From assembly GCF_964246085.1 (NCBI RefSeq), contig NZ_CAXTPD010000001.1: a stretch of 64,000 nt of DNA. One strand, 5' to 3'. The position numbers and the translations under genes were made by a program. The notes beneath the pieces were generated by a model. The model saw nothing but the letters and a program-made list of their open reading frames with translations. It made no database searches and had not been told where the DNA came from. The DNA comes from Brotaphodocola sp003480315. Its GTDB lineage: Bacteria; Bacillota; Clostridia; Lachnospirales; Lachnospiraceae. Of this stretch, positions 40,868-50,871 are shown one piece after another. Positions within the stretch are counted from its first letter, which is position 1. Each line of letters begins with the position of its first letter.

Positions 40868-41911
40868 ATGGACAAGATCGTATCGTTTATCATACCGTCC
40901 TACAATGTAGAAAAATATCTGAATGTCTGCCTTACATCCTTCCTGAATCCGGAAGTGCTGGACCAGATCGAAGTCATTGTTGTAGATGACGGCTCCAAAG
41001 ACCAGACGGCGCAAATTGCCCGAACATATATCGAACAATATCCCCAGGTCTTCCGCCTGATATCAAAAGAAAACGGCGGGCATGGATCGGCAATCAATGC
41101 AGGAACGGCGCAGGCAGTTGGCCGCTATCTAAAGGTGATTGATGCCGATGACTGGGTAGTAACGGAAAATTTGAAAGAATTTGTGGAAAAACTGACTGAC
41201 TGCAGTGCAGATGTAGTGTTAAATCCGTATCATCAGGTAGACATGCAGACCGGTGAAAAGACCGTATGGAGGATGTTCTTAGACCGCTATGAAACGCTCT
41301 ACACACTGGAGGATGTCGTGCAGAACTGGAAGAATTTTGACCGCTGTTTTGCTTTTCACGGCATCTGCTACAACCGGGAATTCTACCAGAAACACCGCTA
41401 TGAGCTGCCGGAAAAAATCTTCTACGAGGACCATGAATACACTACGATCCCATGCTCCTATGCAGCAAGCATTTACCCCATGGATCTGTATTTGTACCAG
41501 TATCTGGTGGGCAACGCAGAGCAGAGCGTATCGGTAACCAACCGCCTGAAACGAATGAGCCATGTAGAAAAGGTGACGGAAGATCTGATCCGCCACTACA
41601 ACGCACATCCGGAGCTTTCCGATGCGGCAAGAGAGTATATTTACAAGAAGACAGAAGGCGTTATTTTGAGCTATTATGTGGCAGGCTGCATCATGAATCC
41701 AGATAAAAAGAAGGGTAGAAAAGACTGCTTGCGCTACAATGCAATGATTCAGAATCTGAATATGGAATTCTGGAACCGGGTCAGCAAAAAGTTCAAAATG
41801 TATCTGTGGATGAACCGATTTGGAATCACATTCCCGGTGTATGAGAAGATGCTGCATTCGGAGATATATAACCGGTTAAGGCACAATCAGAAGATAGAAT
41901 CAGAGAAGTAA
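40868..41911 (+). CDS. Family 2 glycosyltransferase (paralogue of preceding gene)
   Basis: A 347-aa GT2: IVSFIIPSYNVEKYLNVCL, EVIVVDDGSKDQTAQIA, KENGGHGSAINAGTAQAVG, VIDADDWVVT, and a conserved FYEDHEYTTIPCSYA region around residue 180. A C-terminal basic amphipathic stretch may attach it to the membrane. Length, order of motifs and spacing match the preceding gene, to which it lies 20 nt away. Confidence 0.92.
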   Translation: MDKIVSFIIPSYNVEKYLNVCLTSFLNPEVLDQIEVIVVDDGSKDQTAQIARTYIEQYPQVFRLISKENGGHGSAINAGTAQAVGRYLKVIDADDWVVTENLKEFVEKLTDCSADVVLNPYHQVDMQTGEKTVWRMFLDRYETLYTLEDVVQNWKNFDRCFAFHGICYNREFYQKHRYELPEKIFYEDHEYTTIPCSYAASIYPMDLYLYQYLVGNAEQSVSVTNRLKRMSHVEKVTEDLIRHYNAHPELSDAAREYIYKKTEGVILSYYVAGCIMNPDKKKGRKDCLRYNAMIQNLNMEFWNRVSKKFKMYLWMNRFGITFPVYEKMLHSEIYNRLRHNQKIESEK

Positions 41912-41936
41912 ACAGAGAGGAGCATGTAAAGCAGAT

Positions 41937-42725
41937 ATGAAAATGTTTATGAAACGGCTTGAAGTGTTTCAGCATTATAAGCCGTTGCTGCAGCAGCTGG
42001 TTATGAAAGATATCAAACTGAAATACCGGCGCAGTTTTTTGGGATATGTTTGGAGTATATTAAATCCATTGATGATTATGTTTATCATGGTTTTGGTATT
42101 CCAGAATATGTTTCGGTTTGATATAGCCAATTATCCGGTATATTTGATTATTGGACAGACAATTTTTAACTTTGTTTCTGAAGCAACTAATCAGGCAATG
42201 TGGTCAATTACAGGTAATGCGGCGTTAATGAAGAAAACTTACGTGCCTAAATACATTTTTACCTTATCCAGAGTGACAAGCTCTTTTGTAAACATGGTAT
42301 TTGCTTTAGGTGCTATGGTACTGGTATTTGTAGTATGCGGTATTTCCTTTAACTGGTATATGCTTCTAATTCCGGTGATATTAGTGCAGGTTTATATTTT
42401 TGCGCTTGGATTAGGCTTCTTTCTGGCATCGGGAACTGTTTTCTTCAGGGATATTCAATATATTTACAGTGCATTTTTGACAGCATGGATGTATGCAACA
42501 CCAATTTTTTATCCAATCGCGCAGCTACCGTTGAATTTGCAATGGGTTATCAAACACTTTAATCCGTTATATGCATATATTGCACAGTTCAGAGCAATTG
42601 TATTGGATGGGATATGTCCAGATGTACGATTGATTCTATATGGTTTTTGTGTTTCCTTTATTATGGCGGGATTCGGTACCTGGGTATTTATGAAAAGTCA
42701 GGATAAATTTATTTTATATATCTGA
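41937..42725 (+). CDS. ABC-2 polysaccharide exporter permease (Wzm/TagG-like)
   Basis: A 262-aa integral membrane protein with six hydrophobic segments. An N-terminal amphipathic motif YKPLLQQLVMKDIKLKYRRSFLGYVWSILNPL is followed by the conserved ATPIFYPIAQLP region around residue 190. This is the polysaccharide/teichoic-acid exporter permease family. It pairs with the ATPase immediately downstream. From about here base composition becomes clearly AT-richer than in the preceding glycosyltransferase genes. Confidence 0.93.
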   Translation: MKMFMKRLEVFQHYKPLLQQLVMKDIKLKYRRSFLGYVWSILNPLMIMFIMVLVFQNMFRFDIANYPVYLIIGQTIFNFVSEATNQAMWSITGNAALMKKTYVPKYIFTLSRVTSSFVNMVFALGAMVLVFVVCGISFNWYMLLIPVILVQVYIFALGLGFFLASGTVFFRDIQYIYSAFLTAWMYATPIFYPIAQLPLNLQWVIKHFNPLYAYIAQFRAIVLDGICPDVRLILYGFCVSFIMAGFGTWVFMKSQDKFILYI

Positions 42726-42746
42726 TGAAAGAATGAGGATACAGAT

Positions 42747-43487
42747 TTGGAAAATGAATATGCAGTACGCGTAGAGCATGCCGTAGTGCGGTTTAATATG
42801 GCATCAGAGCGGATTGATAATTTAAAAGAATATTTTGTAAAATTGCTTCGCCGGGAATTGATGTTTCGTGAGTTTTTGGCATTAAAAGACGTTAGCCTTA
42901 ATGTGAAGAAAGGAGAGGCCTGGGGAATTATAGGAACCAATGGATCGGGTAAATCAACTCTCCTTAAATTAATATGCGGCATTTTGAAACCCTATAAAGG
43001 AACTGTAATAATCAATGGTTCTATAGCACCGCTCATAGAATTGGGCGCAGGATTTGATGGTGACTTGACTGCAAGAGAAAATATATTTTTAAATGGAGCA
43101 GTTCTTGGGTATGACCAGAAATTTATGGAGCAGCATTTTAATGAGATTGTTGATTTTGCAGAATTGTGGGACTTCCTGGATATGCCAATTAAGAATTATT
43201 CTTCAGGTATGGCAGCACGACTGGGTTTTGCAATAGCAACAATTGTGCGACCAGATATTCTTATTTGTGATGAAGTTTTGGCTGTGGGAGACTATGCTTT
43301 TCAGCAAAAATGCGAACGACGCATGAGTGAAATGAGAAAGAATGGAACTACACTTTTGTATGTATCTCATTCAATCGATTCGGTGAAAAGTGTATGTGAT
43401 CATGCATTGTGGTTAGATAAAGGTGTTGTTAGAATGTCAGGTGATGTAGAAACTGTAGGAAATGCCTATATGGAGGCGTTGACTTGA
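42747..43487 (+). CDS. ABC polysaccharide exporter ATPase (Wzt/TagH-like)
   Basis: A 246-aa ATPase with Walker A GTNGSGKST (residues ~62-70), a Q-loop-like LIELGAGFDGDLTARENIFLNG, signature NYSSGMAARLGFAIA (~150) and Walker B DILICDEVLAVGD. The start is taken as TTG 42747 (GAGGAT upstream) because no in-frame ATG occurs before residue 23, inside the domain. It lacks the C-terminal carbohydrate-binding domain of long Wzt proteins, so it resembles teichoic-acid or short Wzt exporters in which the polymer end is not recognised. Confidence 0.93.
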   Translation: MENEYAVRVEHAVVRFNMASERIDNLKEYFVKLLRRELMFREFLALKDVSLNVKKGEAWGIIGTNGSGKSTLLKLICGILKPYKGTVIINGSIAPLIELGAGFDGDLTARENIFLNGAVLGYDQKFMEQHFNEIVDFAELWDFLDMPIKNYSSGMAARLGFAIATIVRPDILICDEVLAVGDYAFQQKCERRMSEMRKNGTTLLYVSHSIDSVKSVCDHALWLDKGVVRMSGDVETVGNAYMEALT

Positions 43488-43517
43488 TGTAACATAATAA
43501 GATAGCAGGAGCGAAAT

Positions 43518-45803
43518 ATGCAAGTATATAGAAGAATTGCTCTTTTAGGAGCTGTAGCAAATCCCAATATTGGTGATGAGGCAGTATTGGCTGCAAATAT
43601 CCAGAAAATTCGAAAACTTTATGGGGTGAATTGCAAGATTTATGTTTTTTCAAAAGACGCAACGTATACCTCTTTATATAATTCGGAAGATGGACAAGTT
43701 ATAGTGATTGATTATCTCCATAAATTTACTGTGGAATGCAACTATAATAGAGCAGAAATGGAACGAAGACAGCATGAACTTGTTGATTATCCGGAGCAGT
43801 CTGTATGCAGCAAAACGGAATATGAGGCGGTTCATGGGATTTTTAAAGAAATAGATGTGCTTCACATTATTGGTGGAGGATATTTAAATTCTTTATGGCC
43901 GGATATGTTGTATGAGGTTGTGCTTGCAACTCGTATTGCAAGAAAATATCAGAAGAAGTATTTTGCTACAGGTATCAGTGTTTTACCAATGGAGAATCAG
44001 TATCTTGCTGATTTACAGGAGATCATCAATGGTTCAGAGTTTATGGATTTTAGAGATGACTCATATACAAAATACAGTTTGCAGTGCACAGAAAAATGTT
44101 GTGTGACATTGGATGATGCGGTTGCATTAAATGATTATTATGGAAGTTGCTATTCTGAAAAGAAATATGCAACTCTTTTGTTTCATAATTGGCATAACAT
44201 TGACCAAGTGGAAAAAGTATTACAAGCGTTTATTGTGCCGTTTATGGAGCGGTGTATTGAACGTGGAATTGTACAGCGTTATTTTATATTAGGCTTTTCT
44301 CAGGATGATTTTGCTGTATGGAATAATATAGAATTTTCGCCTGTTCTTTTAGAGGCAGTATCATACGAAAATTGTGTTAATCGAAATAGTATTTTTGCAA
44401 AGCATATTGTAGCAGGAGCGGAATTTAATATAGGAAGTAGATTCCATCAGGCAGTATTTTCTTTATCATCACAGGTACCAGTGCTAAGTGTATATTATGA
44501 TGAATACTATCAAAATAAATTAGAATCTATACATAAAATATTTAATTCGCAGGAAATATATTCGTTGGAAAATCTAAATGAGAATTGTTTGGACAGATTC
44601 GTAGATACTGTGAATGATACTCGTTTTAAAATTGCGAATGCGGGTGATTTTGTAAATGAAATGCAAATGAAAAAGGATGAAAAGATCATTTCCGCATATG
44701 CTGTGAATGAATCAGAGGCGAGAAGTTTTTGGAGTAAAATTAATGCTGAGGCAACACCTAAAATATCAGTTATTATTCCTATATATAACATGGATGCATA
44801 TTTGCGAGAGTGTTTAGACAGTGTTGTTTCACAGACGTTGAAAGAAATAGAGATTATATGTGTAGATGATGGATCTACAGATTATTCTCAGATGATTCTG
44901 GCAGAGTATGCGTGGAAAGATAAAAGAGTTAAGGTTATAACTCAAACAAATCACGGTGTTGCTTTTGCTAGAAATGTAGGAATTGATTGTGCTACAGGAG
45001 AATTTTTATATTTCTTAGATCCAGATGATTGGCTGCCAGATGAGCAGGTACTTTCTGATCTTTACGCTGCAGCAAAGAAAAATGGGGTACTTATTTGCGG
45101 CGGATCATTTAAAGAATATGCATCGGACAAGGTGATTGATGAATGGGATGGGAATTTTAGCAAGTATGTATTTAAAGAAGATAAACTAATGAGTTATTCG
45201 GAATATCAATTTGATTACGGATGGGTCCGTTTTATTTATAACCGCGAGTTTATCATCCATAAGAATTTAAGAATCCCTTCATTGACATTTTTCGAAGACC
45301 CAGTGTTTTTCGTCAGAGTTATGCATGAAGCGCAAGTTTTTTACGCATTAAAAAGATGTACCTATTGTTATAGAACTGGATATAAATCATTAGAATTATC
45401 GTATTCAAAAGCGGTAGATTTGATGACAGGATTGTATAGTAATATTCTATTCGCAAAAGAGCATAATTATCAACAATTATTAACATTGGAATTAGCAAGA
45501 ATTGAAAATGATTATGCAGGAACAATTGTGAAGTATCTGGCTGGTAGAGATAATGTAGAATTCAGAAAAATTTTCAATGATTTAAATCAATTAATCTATA
45601 AGGATAATAGCAGGATTGAGTATAAAATTTATAATAAACTTTTAAAGGCTAAAGATTTCACAATTTGGAATGAAAAAGATAAAGAGCAAAAAAAGATTTC
45701 AGAAATGGAATCCATGTTTTATAACTCAACAACATGGAAAGTTGGACATAGCATTTTGTATATTCCGAAAATGATAAAAAAATGGTGTCTGGAAAAAAGA
45801 TAA
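43518..45803 (+). CDS. Polysaccharide pyruvyl transferase - GT2 glycosyltransferase fusion
   Basis: A 761-aa two-domain protein. Residues 1-~400 belong to the CsaB/PssM pyruvyltransferase family (NPNIGDEAVLAANIQKI; HIIGGGYLNSLWPD; AGAEFNIGSRFHQAVFSLSSQVPVL near 300). Residues ~415-700 form a GT2 domain (ISVIIPIYNMDAYLRECLDSVVSQTLKEIEIICVDDGSTD; YFLDPDDWLPDEQ). The C-terminus ends in a short STTWKVGHSILYIPKMIKK tail similar to that of the next gene. It would add a sugar and a pyruvate ketal or related modification to the repeat unit. Linkages are unknown. Confidence 0.88.
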   Translation: MQVYRRIALLGAVANPNIGDEAVLAANIQKIRKLYGVNCKIYVFSKDATYTSLYNSEDGQVIVIDYLHKFTVECNYNRAEMERRQHELVDYPEQSVCSKTEYEAVHGIFKEIDVLHIIGGGYLNSLWPDMLYEVVLATRIARKYQKKYFATGISVLPMENQYLADLQEIINGSEFMDFRDDSYTKYSLQCTEKCCVTLDDAVALNDYYGSCYSEKKYATLLFHNWHNIDQVEKVLQAFIVPFMERCIERGIVQRYFILGFSQDDFAVWNNIEFSPVLLEAVSYENCVNRNSIFAKHIVAGAEFNIGSRFHQAVFSLSSQVPVLSVYYDEYYQNKLESIHKIFNSQEIYSLENLNENCLDRFVDTVNDTRFKIANAGDFVNEMQMKKDEKIISAYAVNESEARSFWSKINAEATPKISVIIPIYNMDAYLRECLDSVVSQTLKEIEIICVDDGSTDYSQMILAEYAWKDKRVKVITQTNHGVAFARNVGIDCATGEFLYFLDPDDWLPDEQVLSDLYAAAKKNGVLICGGSFKEYASDKVIDEWDGNFSKYVFKEDKLMSYSEYQFDYGWVRFIYNREFIIHKNLRIPSLTFFEDPVFFVRVMHEAQVFYALKRCTYCYRTGYKSLELSYSKAVDLMTGLYSNILFAKEHNYQQLLTLELARIENDYAGTIVKYLAGRDNVEFRKIFNDLNQLIYKDNSRIEYKIYNKLLKAKDFTIWNEKDKEQKKISEMESMFYNSTTWKVGHSILYIPKMIKKWCLEKR

Positions 45804-45855
45804 AACAGATATAGCCATATTAAATTAATCAGTTTGTATTTTGGAGGAGACAGGT

Positions 45856-46944
45856 ATGATGGAAACAGCAGTATCAGTGGTGATGCCGATTTATAATGCT
45901 TCTAAGTTTTTAAAGGAGAGCCTTGGAGGCTTAGTGCAGCAGACATTAAAGAATATTGAAATTATTTGTGTTAATGATGGTTCTACGGATGATTCACTGG
46001 AAATTATGAGAAAATACGCATTTAACGATGCTAGAATCAAAATTATTGATAAGGCAAATAGTGGCTATGGAAATACCATGAATGAGGGGATAAAAATAGC
46101 AACAGGTGAGTATATTGGCATTCTGGAGCCGGATGATTTTTCGGATATTAATATGTTAGAGGCATTATATTCTGTAGCAAAACAGTATGATGCAGATGTT
46201 GTGAAATCCAATTATTATGAGTATAGTCAGTCTCAACAAAGTAATACATTTTTTGAGGTTTTGGATGGTTTGGAATACAACAAAGTAACATCAGCAGAAG
46301 AAAATGAAAAGATCATTTTTCGAAGACCTTGTATTTGGAGTGCTATTTATCGAAGATCCTTTTTAAAACAGCACCATATTGTTTTTAATGAGACACCAGG
46401 AGCGTCTTATCAGGATACAGCATTTGCATTTAAAGTGTGGGTATCTGCACAGAGAGTAGTTTTCGTGAAAGAAGCTTATTTGCATTATAGAACTGATAAT
46501 GAAAATTCATCTGTTAAGTCATCAGGAAAGGTATTTAGTATTTGCGATGAGTTTCAGAGTATGTATTCTTTTTTAAATGAGGATAAAAAATTAAAAGATA
46601 AGTATTCTAAAATACTTCAAGTGTTAAAATTAGACTCGTATATGTGGAATCTTAATAGAATTGCTCCTGAATTTAGATCTGCTTTTAGAGATCAAATTGC
46701 ACTAGAGTATATGAAAGCAGATTACGAGGGCGTTTTAGATAGGGATTATTTTGATGATGCTCGTTGGAATTGTGTGCAGGAAATTTTGGGAAATTATAAA
46801 TGCAAAACGGAAATGGGAGATCAAGACAGTGTGTATGCTTTAAAGCAAAGAATTAAAGATTTGGAAAACAGCAATTCATATAAATTTGGCCATGCAGTGA
46901 TGTTTGTGCCTGGAAAAATATTGCGCTTGTTGAAAATTAAGTGA
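45856..46944 (+). CDS. Family 2 glycosyltransferase
   Basis: A 362-aa GT2: VSVVMPIYNASKFLKESLGGLVQQ, EIICVNDGSTDDSLEIM, ANSGYGNTMNEGIKIATGEY, and the metal-binding LEPDDFSD (residues ~91-98) with an additional SYQDTAFAFKVW acceptor region near 185. The ATG at 45856 follows GGAGGAGACAGGT; an in-frame TTG 15 nt earlier overlaps the ribosome site. The NSYKFGHAVMFVPGKILR tail matches the preceding fusion protein's tail. Confidence 0.9.
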   Translation: MMETAVSVVMPIYNASKFLKESLGGLVQQTLKNIEIICVNDGSTDDSLEIMRKYAFNDARIKIIDKANSGYGNTMNEGIKIATGEYIGILEPDDFSDINMLEALYSVAKQYDADVVKSNYYEYSQSQQSNTFFEVLDGLEYNKVTSAEENEKIIFRRPCIWSAIYRRSFLKQHHIVFNETPGASYQDTAFAFKVWVSAQRVVFVKEAYLHYRTDNENSSVKSSGKVFSICDEFQSMYSFLNEDKKLKDKYSKILQVLKLDSYMWNLNRIAPEFRSAFRDQIALEYMKADYEGVLDRDYFDDARWNCVQEILGNYKCKTEMGDQDSVYALKQRIKDLENSNSYKFGHAVMFVPGKILRLLKIK

Positions 46945-46986
46945 GTTTTGATAAAAGAATTGCAGATTTTAGAGAGGTTGTTACGA

Positions 46987-48426
46987 ATGAGAATAAAGGC
47001 TGATTATATTAGCATATTTATTTGGATATGCTCATTCATATTATCTTTTTTGATGTTGTTTTTTTCAACTTCCGGATTTTCTATGGAACCGAATCTGGTG
47101 CTATTTGTTGCAATTTTGGGATGCTTGCTTTTTCTCGGGCGGAGATCATTATTTTCATTCGTAAAGGAAAATTATAGGATATGTCTGGTTGTAGGAATTG
47201 TTATAGGTGTAATAGTCCGGGCGCTTCCATTATTATTGAATTGGACATATAGTTGCTTGAATGATTTAAGTGATACGGGGGTTCACTATTATGGCGCGCA
47301 AGAACTCGTGGCGGGAGTGTTAGAGGGAAAAATCATAAATTATGAAAAAATGTTTCCTTATTTGTATCCGTATACATATATGCTATCAATATTTGTCAGA
47401 ATTACTTTTGGCAATATAAAAATGGCAATTATTTTATCAAATATAATTTTTGATTATACTGGAATTTTTTTGGTATACAAAATTTTGAAAATGATAAAAG
47501 GAAAGAACAGTGCTATGTTGGGGATGTTATTAGCAATAATGAATCCATTTTCAATAGTTTCCTGTTGGATTCCTTTGAATTTGATTTTAGTTAATTTGTT
47601 TTTATTAGCAATTATTTATATATGTATATGCATTATAGTAGAGACAAATGTTCGAAAAACATATTTTGAATGTTTGCTACTGGGGGGAGTGGTATGCATT
47701 GCTAATTATTTTCGACCAGTGTTTTCTGTGGCAGTGATAGCAGTGATCATAATTTTAGTAATAAAATATATACGGGAAAAGAATGCATCATTGTTAATTG
47801 CAGGTTGTATAATGCTTGGAGCATTGATGCTTCCTACGGCAATAATTAATGGAAAAATTAATAATTATTTTGAAGAAAATATAATGGATAATGCAAGTGG
47901 ATGGAGCTTTTTTGTGGGAAGTAATTATGAATCAAAAGGGCAATGGTCTGCGACAGATAGGGATTATTTTTTTGGAGAAATAGCACCATACTATACAAAA
48001 AATGAAGCGAGATCTATTATAATGGAAAAAGGATTTGAACGCTATTCAAAATATACAATGAGTTTACTGGCTAATCATGTTGCGAACAAAATGTCTGTAT
48101 TGTTTGCGGATGAGGGAAATGCAATTTATGATATAAAATATTGCTTTGGAATTAGTGAAGATAGTTGGAAATATCAGTTGTTATATAGCATAGTGTCGTT
48201 TTATTTTGTTATACTTACAATATTTAATTTAGTTAATAATTTTTATGCATCTAACAAATATGATATATTGATGTTTTTAAGACTTTTAGTTTTAGGTTTT
48301 TCTGCGTCATTTTTATTAGTTGAAGTGATGAACCGTTATACTTTTATTGTATATCCTGTGCTTATTATTATATCTGCAATATGTATAAATGATCTGATTG
48401 ATAAATTCGTTATCGGAAAAGGATAG
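46987..48426 (+). CDS. Polytopic membrane protein, probable GT-C glycosyltransferase
   Basis: A 479-aa protein with about ten to twelve hydrophobic segments. Conserved-looking points are NDLSDTGVHYYGAQELVAG in the first outside loop (acidic residues placed as in GT-C enzymes) and a loop near 315-365 (SGWSFFVGSNYESKGQWS). ATG 46987 (AGAGAGG upstream) is chosen over TTG 46948. GT-C enzymes use polyprenyl-phosphate sugars on the outer membrane face. The match is architectural; it could also be a polymerase or flippase-type protein. Confidence 0.6.
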   Translation: MRIKADYISIFIWICSFILSFLMLFFSTSGFSMEPNLVLFVAILGCLLFLGRRSLFSFVKENYRICLVVGIVIGVIVRALPLLLNWTYSCLNDLSDTGVHYYGAQELVAGVLEGKIINYEKMFPYLYPYTYMLSIFVRITFGNIKMAIILSNIIFDYTGIFLVYKILKMIKGKNSAMLGMLLAIMNPFSIVSCWIPLNLILVNLFLLAIIYICICIIVETNVRKTYFECLLLGGVVCIANYFRPVFSVAVIAVIIILVIKYIREKNASLLIAGCIMLGALMLPTAIINGKINNYFEENIMDNASGWSFFVGSNYESKGQWSATDRDYFFGEIAPYYTKNEARSIIMEKGFERYSKYTMSLLANHVANKMSVLFADEGNAIYDIKYCFGISEDSWKYQLLYSIVSFYFVILTIFNLVNNFYASNKYDILMFLRLLVLGFSASFLLVEVMNRYTFIVYPVLIIISAICINDLIDKFVIGKG

Positions 48427-48501
48427 TTTATGCATAAATGATATTTGATGTTATAATATATTCGTAAGTGTGAACGTGTGCATGAAAGGAATAGTACCAT
48501 T

Positions 48502-50826
48502 ATGAATTATAAAGAGTGGACAACTCAGCGTATAAATTTTTTTATTAAAATATTTGGCATTTTTATTTTCTTTTTTTTATTACTTCAATTATCATTAAAT
48601 GTCAATGTAACATTTAAAAGTAATTCAAATGGCGCAATTCAATTATATTATAGCAACTCTAAAGAAGCGTCTGCTTCACTGGCAGAATATGATACAATTC
48701 GAGATGAGTTGTTTCCCAATGGTACAAATATAAAATTTGCAAAGGTTCCACTTTTAACAGATACATTAAGAATGCGGATTTATGGAATGAACGATTTTTC
48801 CATACAAGAAATAGATGTTAATTTAGGTAATATTTGCCTGAAAAAATATGACTCAAGATTATTATATAATTCAATTGCAGAATATGAAAATTTAGAAATT
48901 TCTTTAGATGGAGAATATGCAAATTGTAAAATATTAGCGGATTCGGGCTTTTTTAGGTTAGAGTCATATCGGTATTTTCAAGTTAGGTATATGGTCCTTA
49001 TTGTAATTTTTTTGTTTGGATTATCGTTAGCTGTATGTCGGATTCTTATGTATTTTGATGATCAATTTGTAGATAAAGGCAATGAATATTGGCTTTTAAA
49101 TACCATAGCAGTAGCGATGTTTATTATCATTGAATTATTGAACTCAAGCTATTGGTATATTGGTATACAGTACAGAATTTTAAACAGTTTATTGTTGGTA
49201 ATAGCGTATAATATAGTTTACATATGTCTGGCAAAAAAGAAAATTGCTGTCCTTTTATGTAATATAATAGTTGTGATATATGGAATTACAAATTATTTTG
49301 TTGTTAGATTCCGTGGAAAACCAATATTACCGACAGATTTATATGCAATTACTACCGCTTTATATGTTGCAAGTGGATATTCGTTTCACATAACAGTTGG
49401 AATTGTTTTGAGCATTTTCAGTGCGATTATGCTATGGTTTGTGTATTATAAAAATATTTATATTCGAAAGCAGTCTTGGAAGACATGGACTTTACATATT
49501 TTGGTTTTAATATTAATAATTGGAGGAGCGTATACTTCAAAAACTTATCAGCAAATGAAAACGTATTTCTGGGATAGTGATATTTTGTATTTCTATCGTA
49601 ACTATGGATTAGTAGCTTCTTTGAGTAAATATCAGCAAGCACTACATATATCCAAACCTCAGGATTATTCGCAAATTGTGTCAGATGAATTTATCAATGA
49701 AATTCCAAAAGCAGATGATAGTAAAATAGAAGAAAAAATTCAGCCTACAAATATTATTATGATCATGAATGAGTCCTTTGCTGATTTTAAGAAATTTGAG
49801 GATGAATTGAAGAATATAGATGTTATGCCATTTTATAATAGCCTGCAAAAAAATACAATAAAGGGAAATTTGTATGTGTCAGTTCGTGGTGGAGGAACAT
49901 GCAATACAGAGTTTGAATCATTAACAGGAAACTCACTAATCTTTTTTCCGTCTGGCACCACTCCATTTCAAACATATATACATAAGAAAACGAATTCCAT
50001 AGCATCGTATTTAGATGAAAATGGTTATTCAACATGTGCGATACATTTGGCATCTGCACTAAATTGGAATCGAAAAAATGTATATCCATTATTAGGCATT
50101 TCGAAGTTTTATTCTGAAAGTGATTTTAAGAACATAGAAAAATTGCGTGGACGTGCTACCGATGAGGAAAATTATAGGCGGGTAATTGATCTCTATAAGA
50201 ATAAGAAAACAGAAAAGTTTTTCTGCTTTGATGTAACAATTCAAAATCATGGAGGATATGACCGTACAGATGATTTAAATACTGTAGTTGATTTGGCACA
50301 ATATGGAGATTATCCAGATGCGGAAGTGTTTTTGTCTTTAATGAAAAAATCAGATGATGCATTGAAAATGTTGGTTGAATATTTTGAGCAAATAGATGAA
50401 CCGACGATGATTATTATGTATGGTGATCATCAACCATCTTTAAGTACAGATACAGAATCATGGGTGTTTTCTTCTAGTACGGATGAGGAAAATAAATTAA
50501 ATCGTTACGAAACGCCATTTATGATTTGGACAAATTATGATATTGAATCTAGATATATTAATAAAATGAGTGCAAATTATTTATCCAGTTTAATTTTGCA
50601 AACAGCTAATTTTGAACTCCCTGTATATAATCAATTTCTTTTATACATGTTTGAGAAATATCCCGTTATATCGACTCAGGGAATTTTAGATGCAAATGAC
50701 AATTTCTATACATCATATGAGGAAATACCTTATGATGAAGATTTTAACATATATGCAAGTTTGCAGTATAAAAATGTTTTTGATAAAAATTGTAATCAAG
50801 CGCTTTTTGTTAATGATGACAAATAA
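48502..50826 (+). CDS. Lipoteichoic-acid-synthase-like phosphoglycerol transferase
   Basis: A 774-aa membrane protein. One N-terminal helix precedes a ~110-residue outside domain unusual for LtaS, then a cluster of about five helices (~160-370), then an extracellular sulfatase-fold domain (~420-700). Alkaline-phosphatase-superfamily landmarks are IIMIMNESFADF (metal Glu), VRGGGT466CNTEFESLTG (nucleophile Thr), VTIQNHGGY and IIMYGDHQPSLS (metal Asp-His). The family moves glycerol phosphate or phosphoethanolamine from lipids to polymers, releasing diacylglycerol. A diacylglycerol kinase gene follows 45 nt downstream, fitting lipid recycling. Confidence 0.88.
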   Translation: MNYKEWTTQRINFFIKIFGIFIFFFLLLQLSLNVNVTFKSNSNGAIQLYYSNSKEASASLAEYDTIRDELFPNGTNIKFAKVPLLTDTLRMRIYGMNDFSIQEIDVNLGNICLKKYDSRLLYNSIAEYENLEISLDGEYANCKILADSGFFRLESYRYFQVRYMVLIVIFLFGLSLAVCRILMYFDDQFVDKGNEYWLLNTIAVAMFIIIELLNSSYWYIGIQYRILNSLLLVIAYNIVYICLAKKKIAVLLCNIIVVIYGITNYFVVRFRGKPILPTDLYAITTALYVASGYSFHITVGIVLSIFSAIMLWFVYYKNIYIRKQSWKTWTLHILVLILIIGGAYTSKTYQQMKTYFWDSDILYFYRNYGLVASLSKYQQALHISKPQDYSQIVSDEFINEIPKADDSKIEEKIQPTNIIMIMNESFADFKKFEDELKNIDVMPFYNSLQKNTIKGNLYVSVRGGGTCNTEFESLTGNSLIFFPSGTTPFQTYIHKKTNSIASYLDENGYSTCAIHLASALNWNRKNVYPLLGISKFYSESDFKNIEKLRGRATDEENYRRVIDLYKNKKTEKFFCFDVTIQNHGGYDRTDDLNTVVDLAQYGDYPDAEVFLSLMKKSDDALKMLVEYFEQIDEPTMIIMYGDHQPSLSTDTESWVFSSSTDEENKLNRYETPFMIWTNYDIESRYINKMSANYLSSLILQTANFELPVYNQFLLYMFEKYPVISTQGILDANDNFYTSYEEIPYDEDFNIYASLQYKNVFDKNCNQALFVNDDK

Positions 50827-50871
50827 AAAAACTAGTGAAATATACTTCTTAGCGGCTAGGTTGATGAAAGC

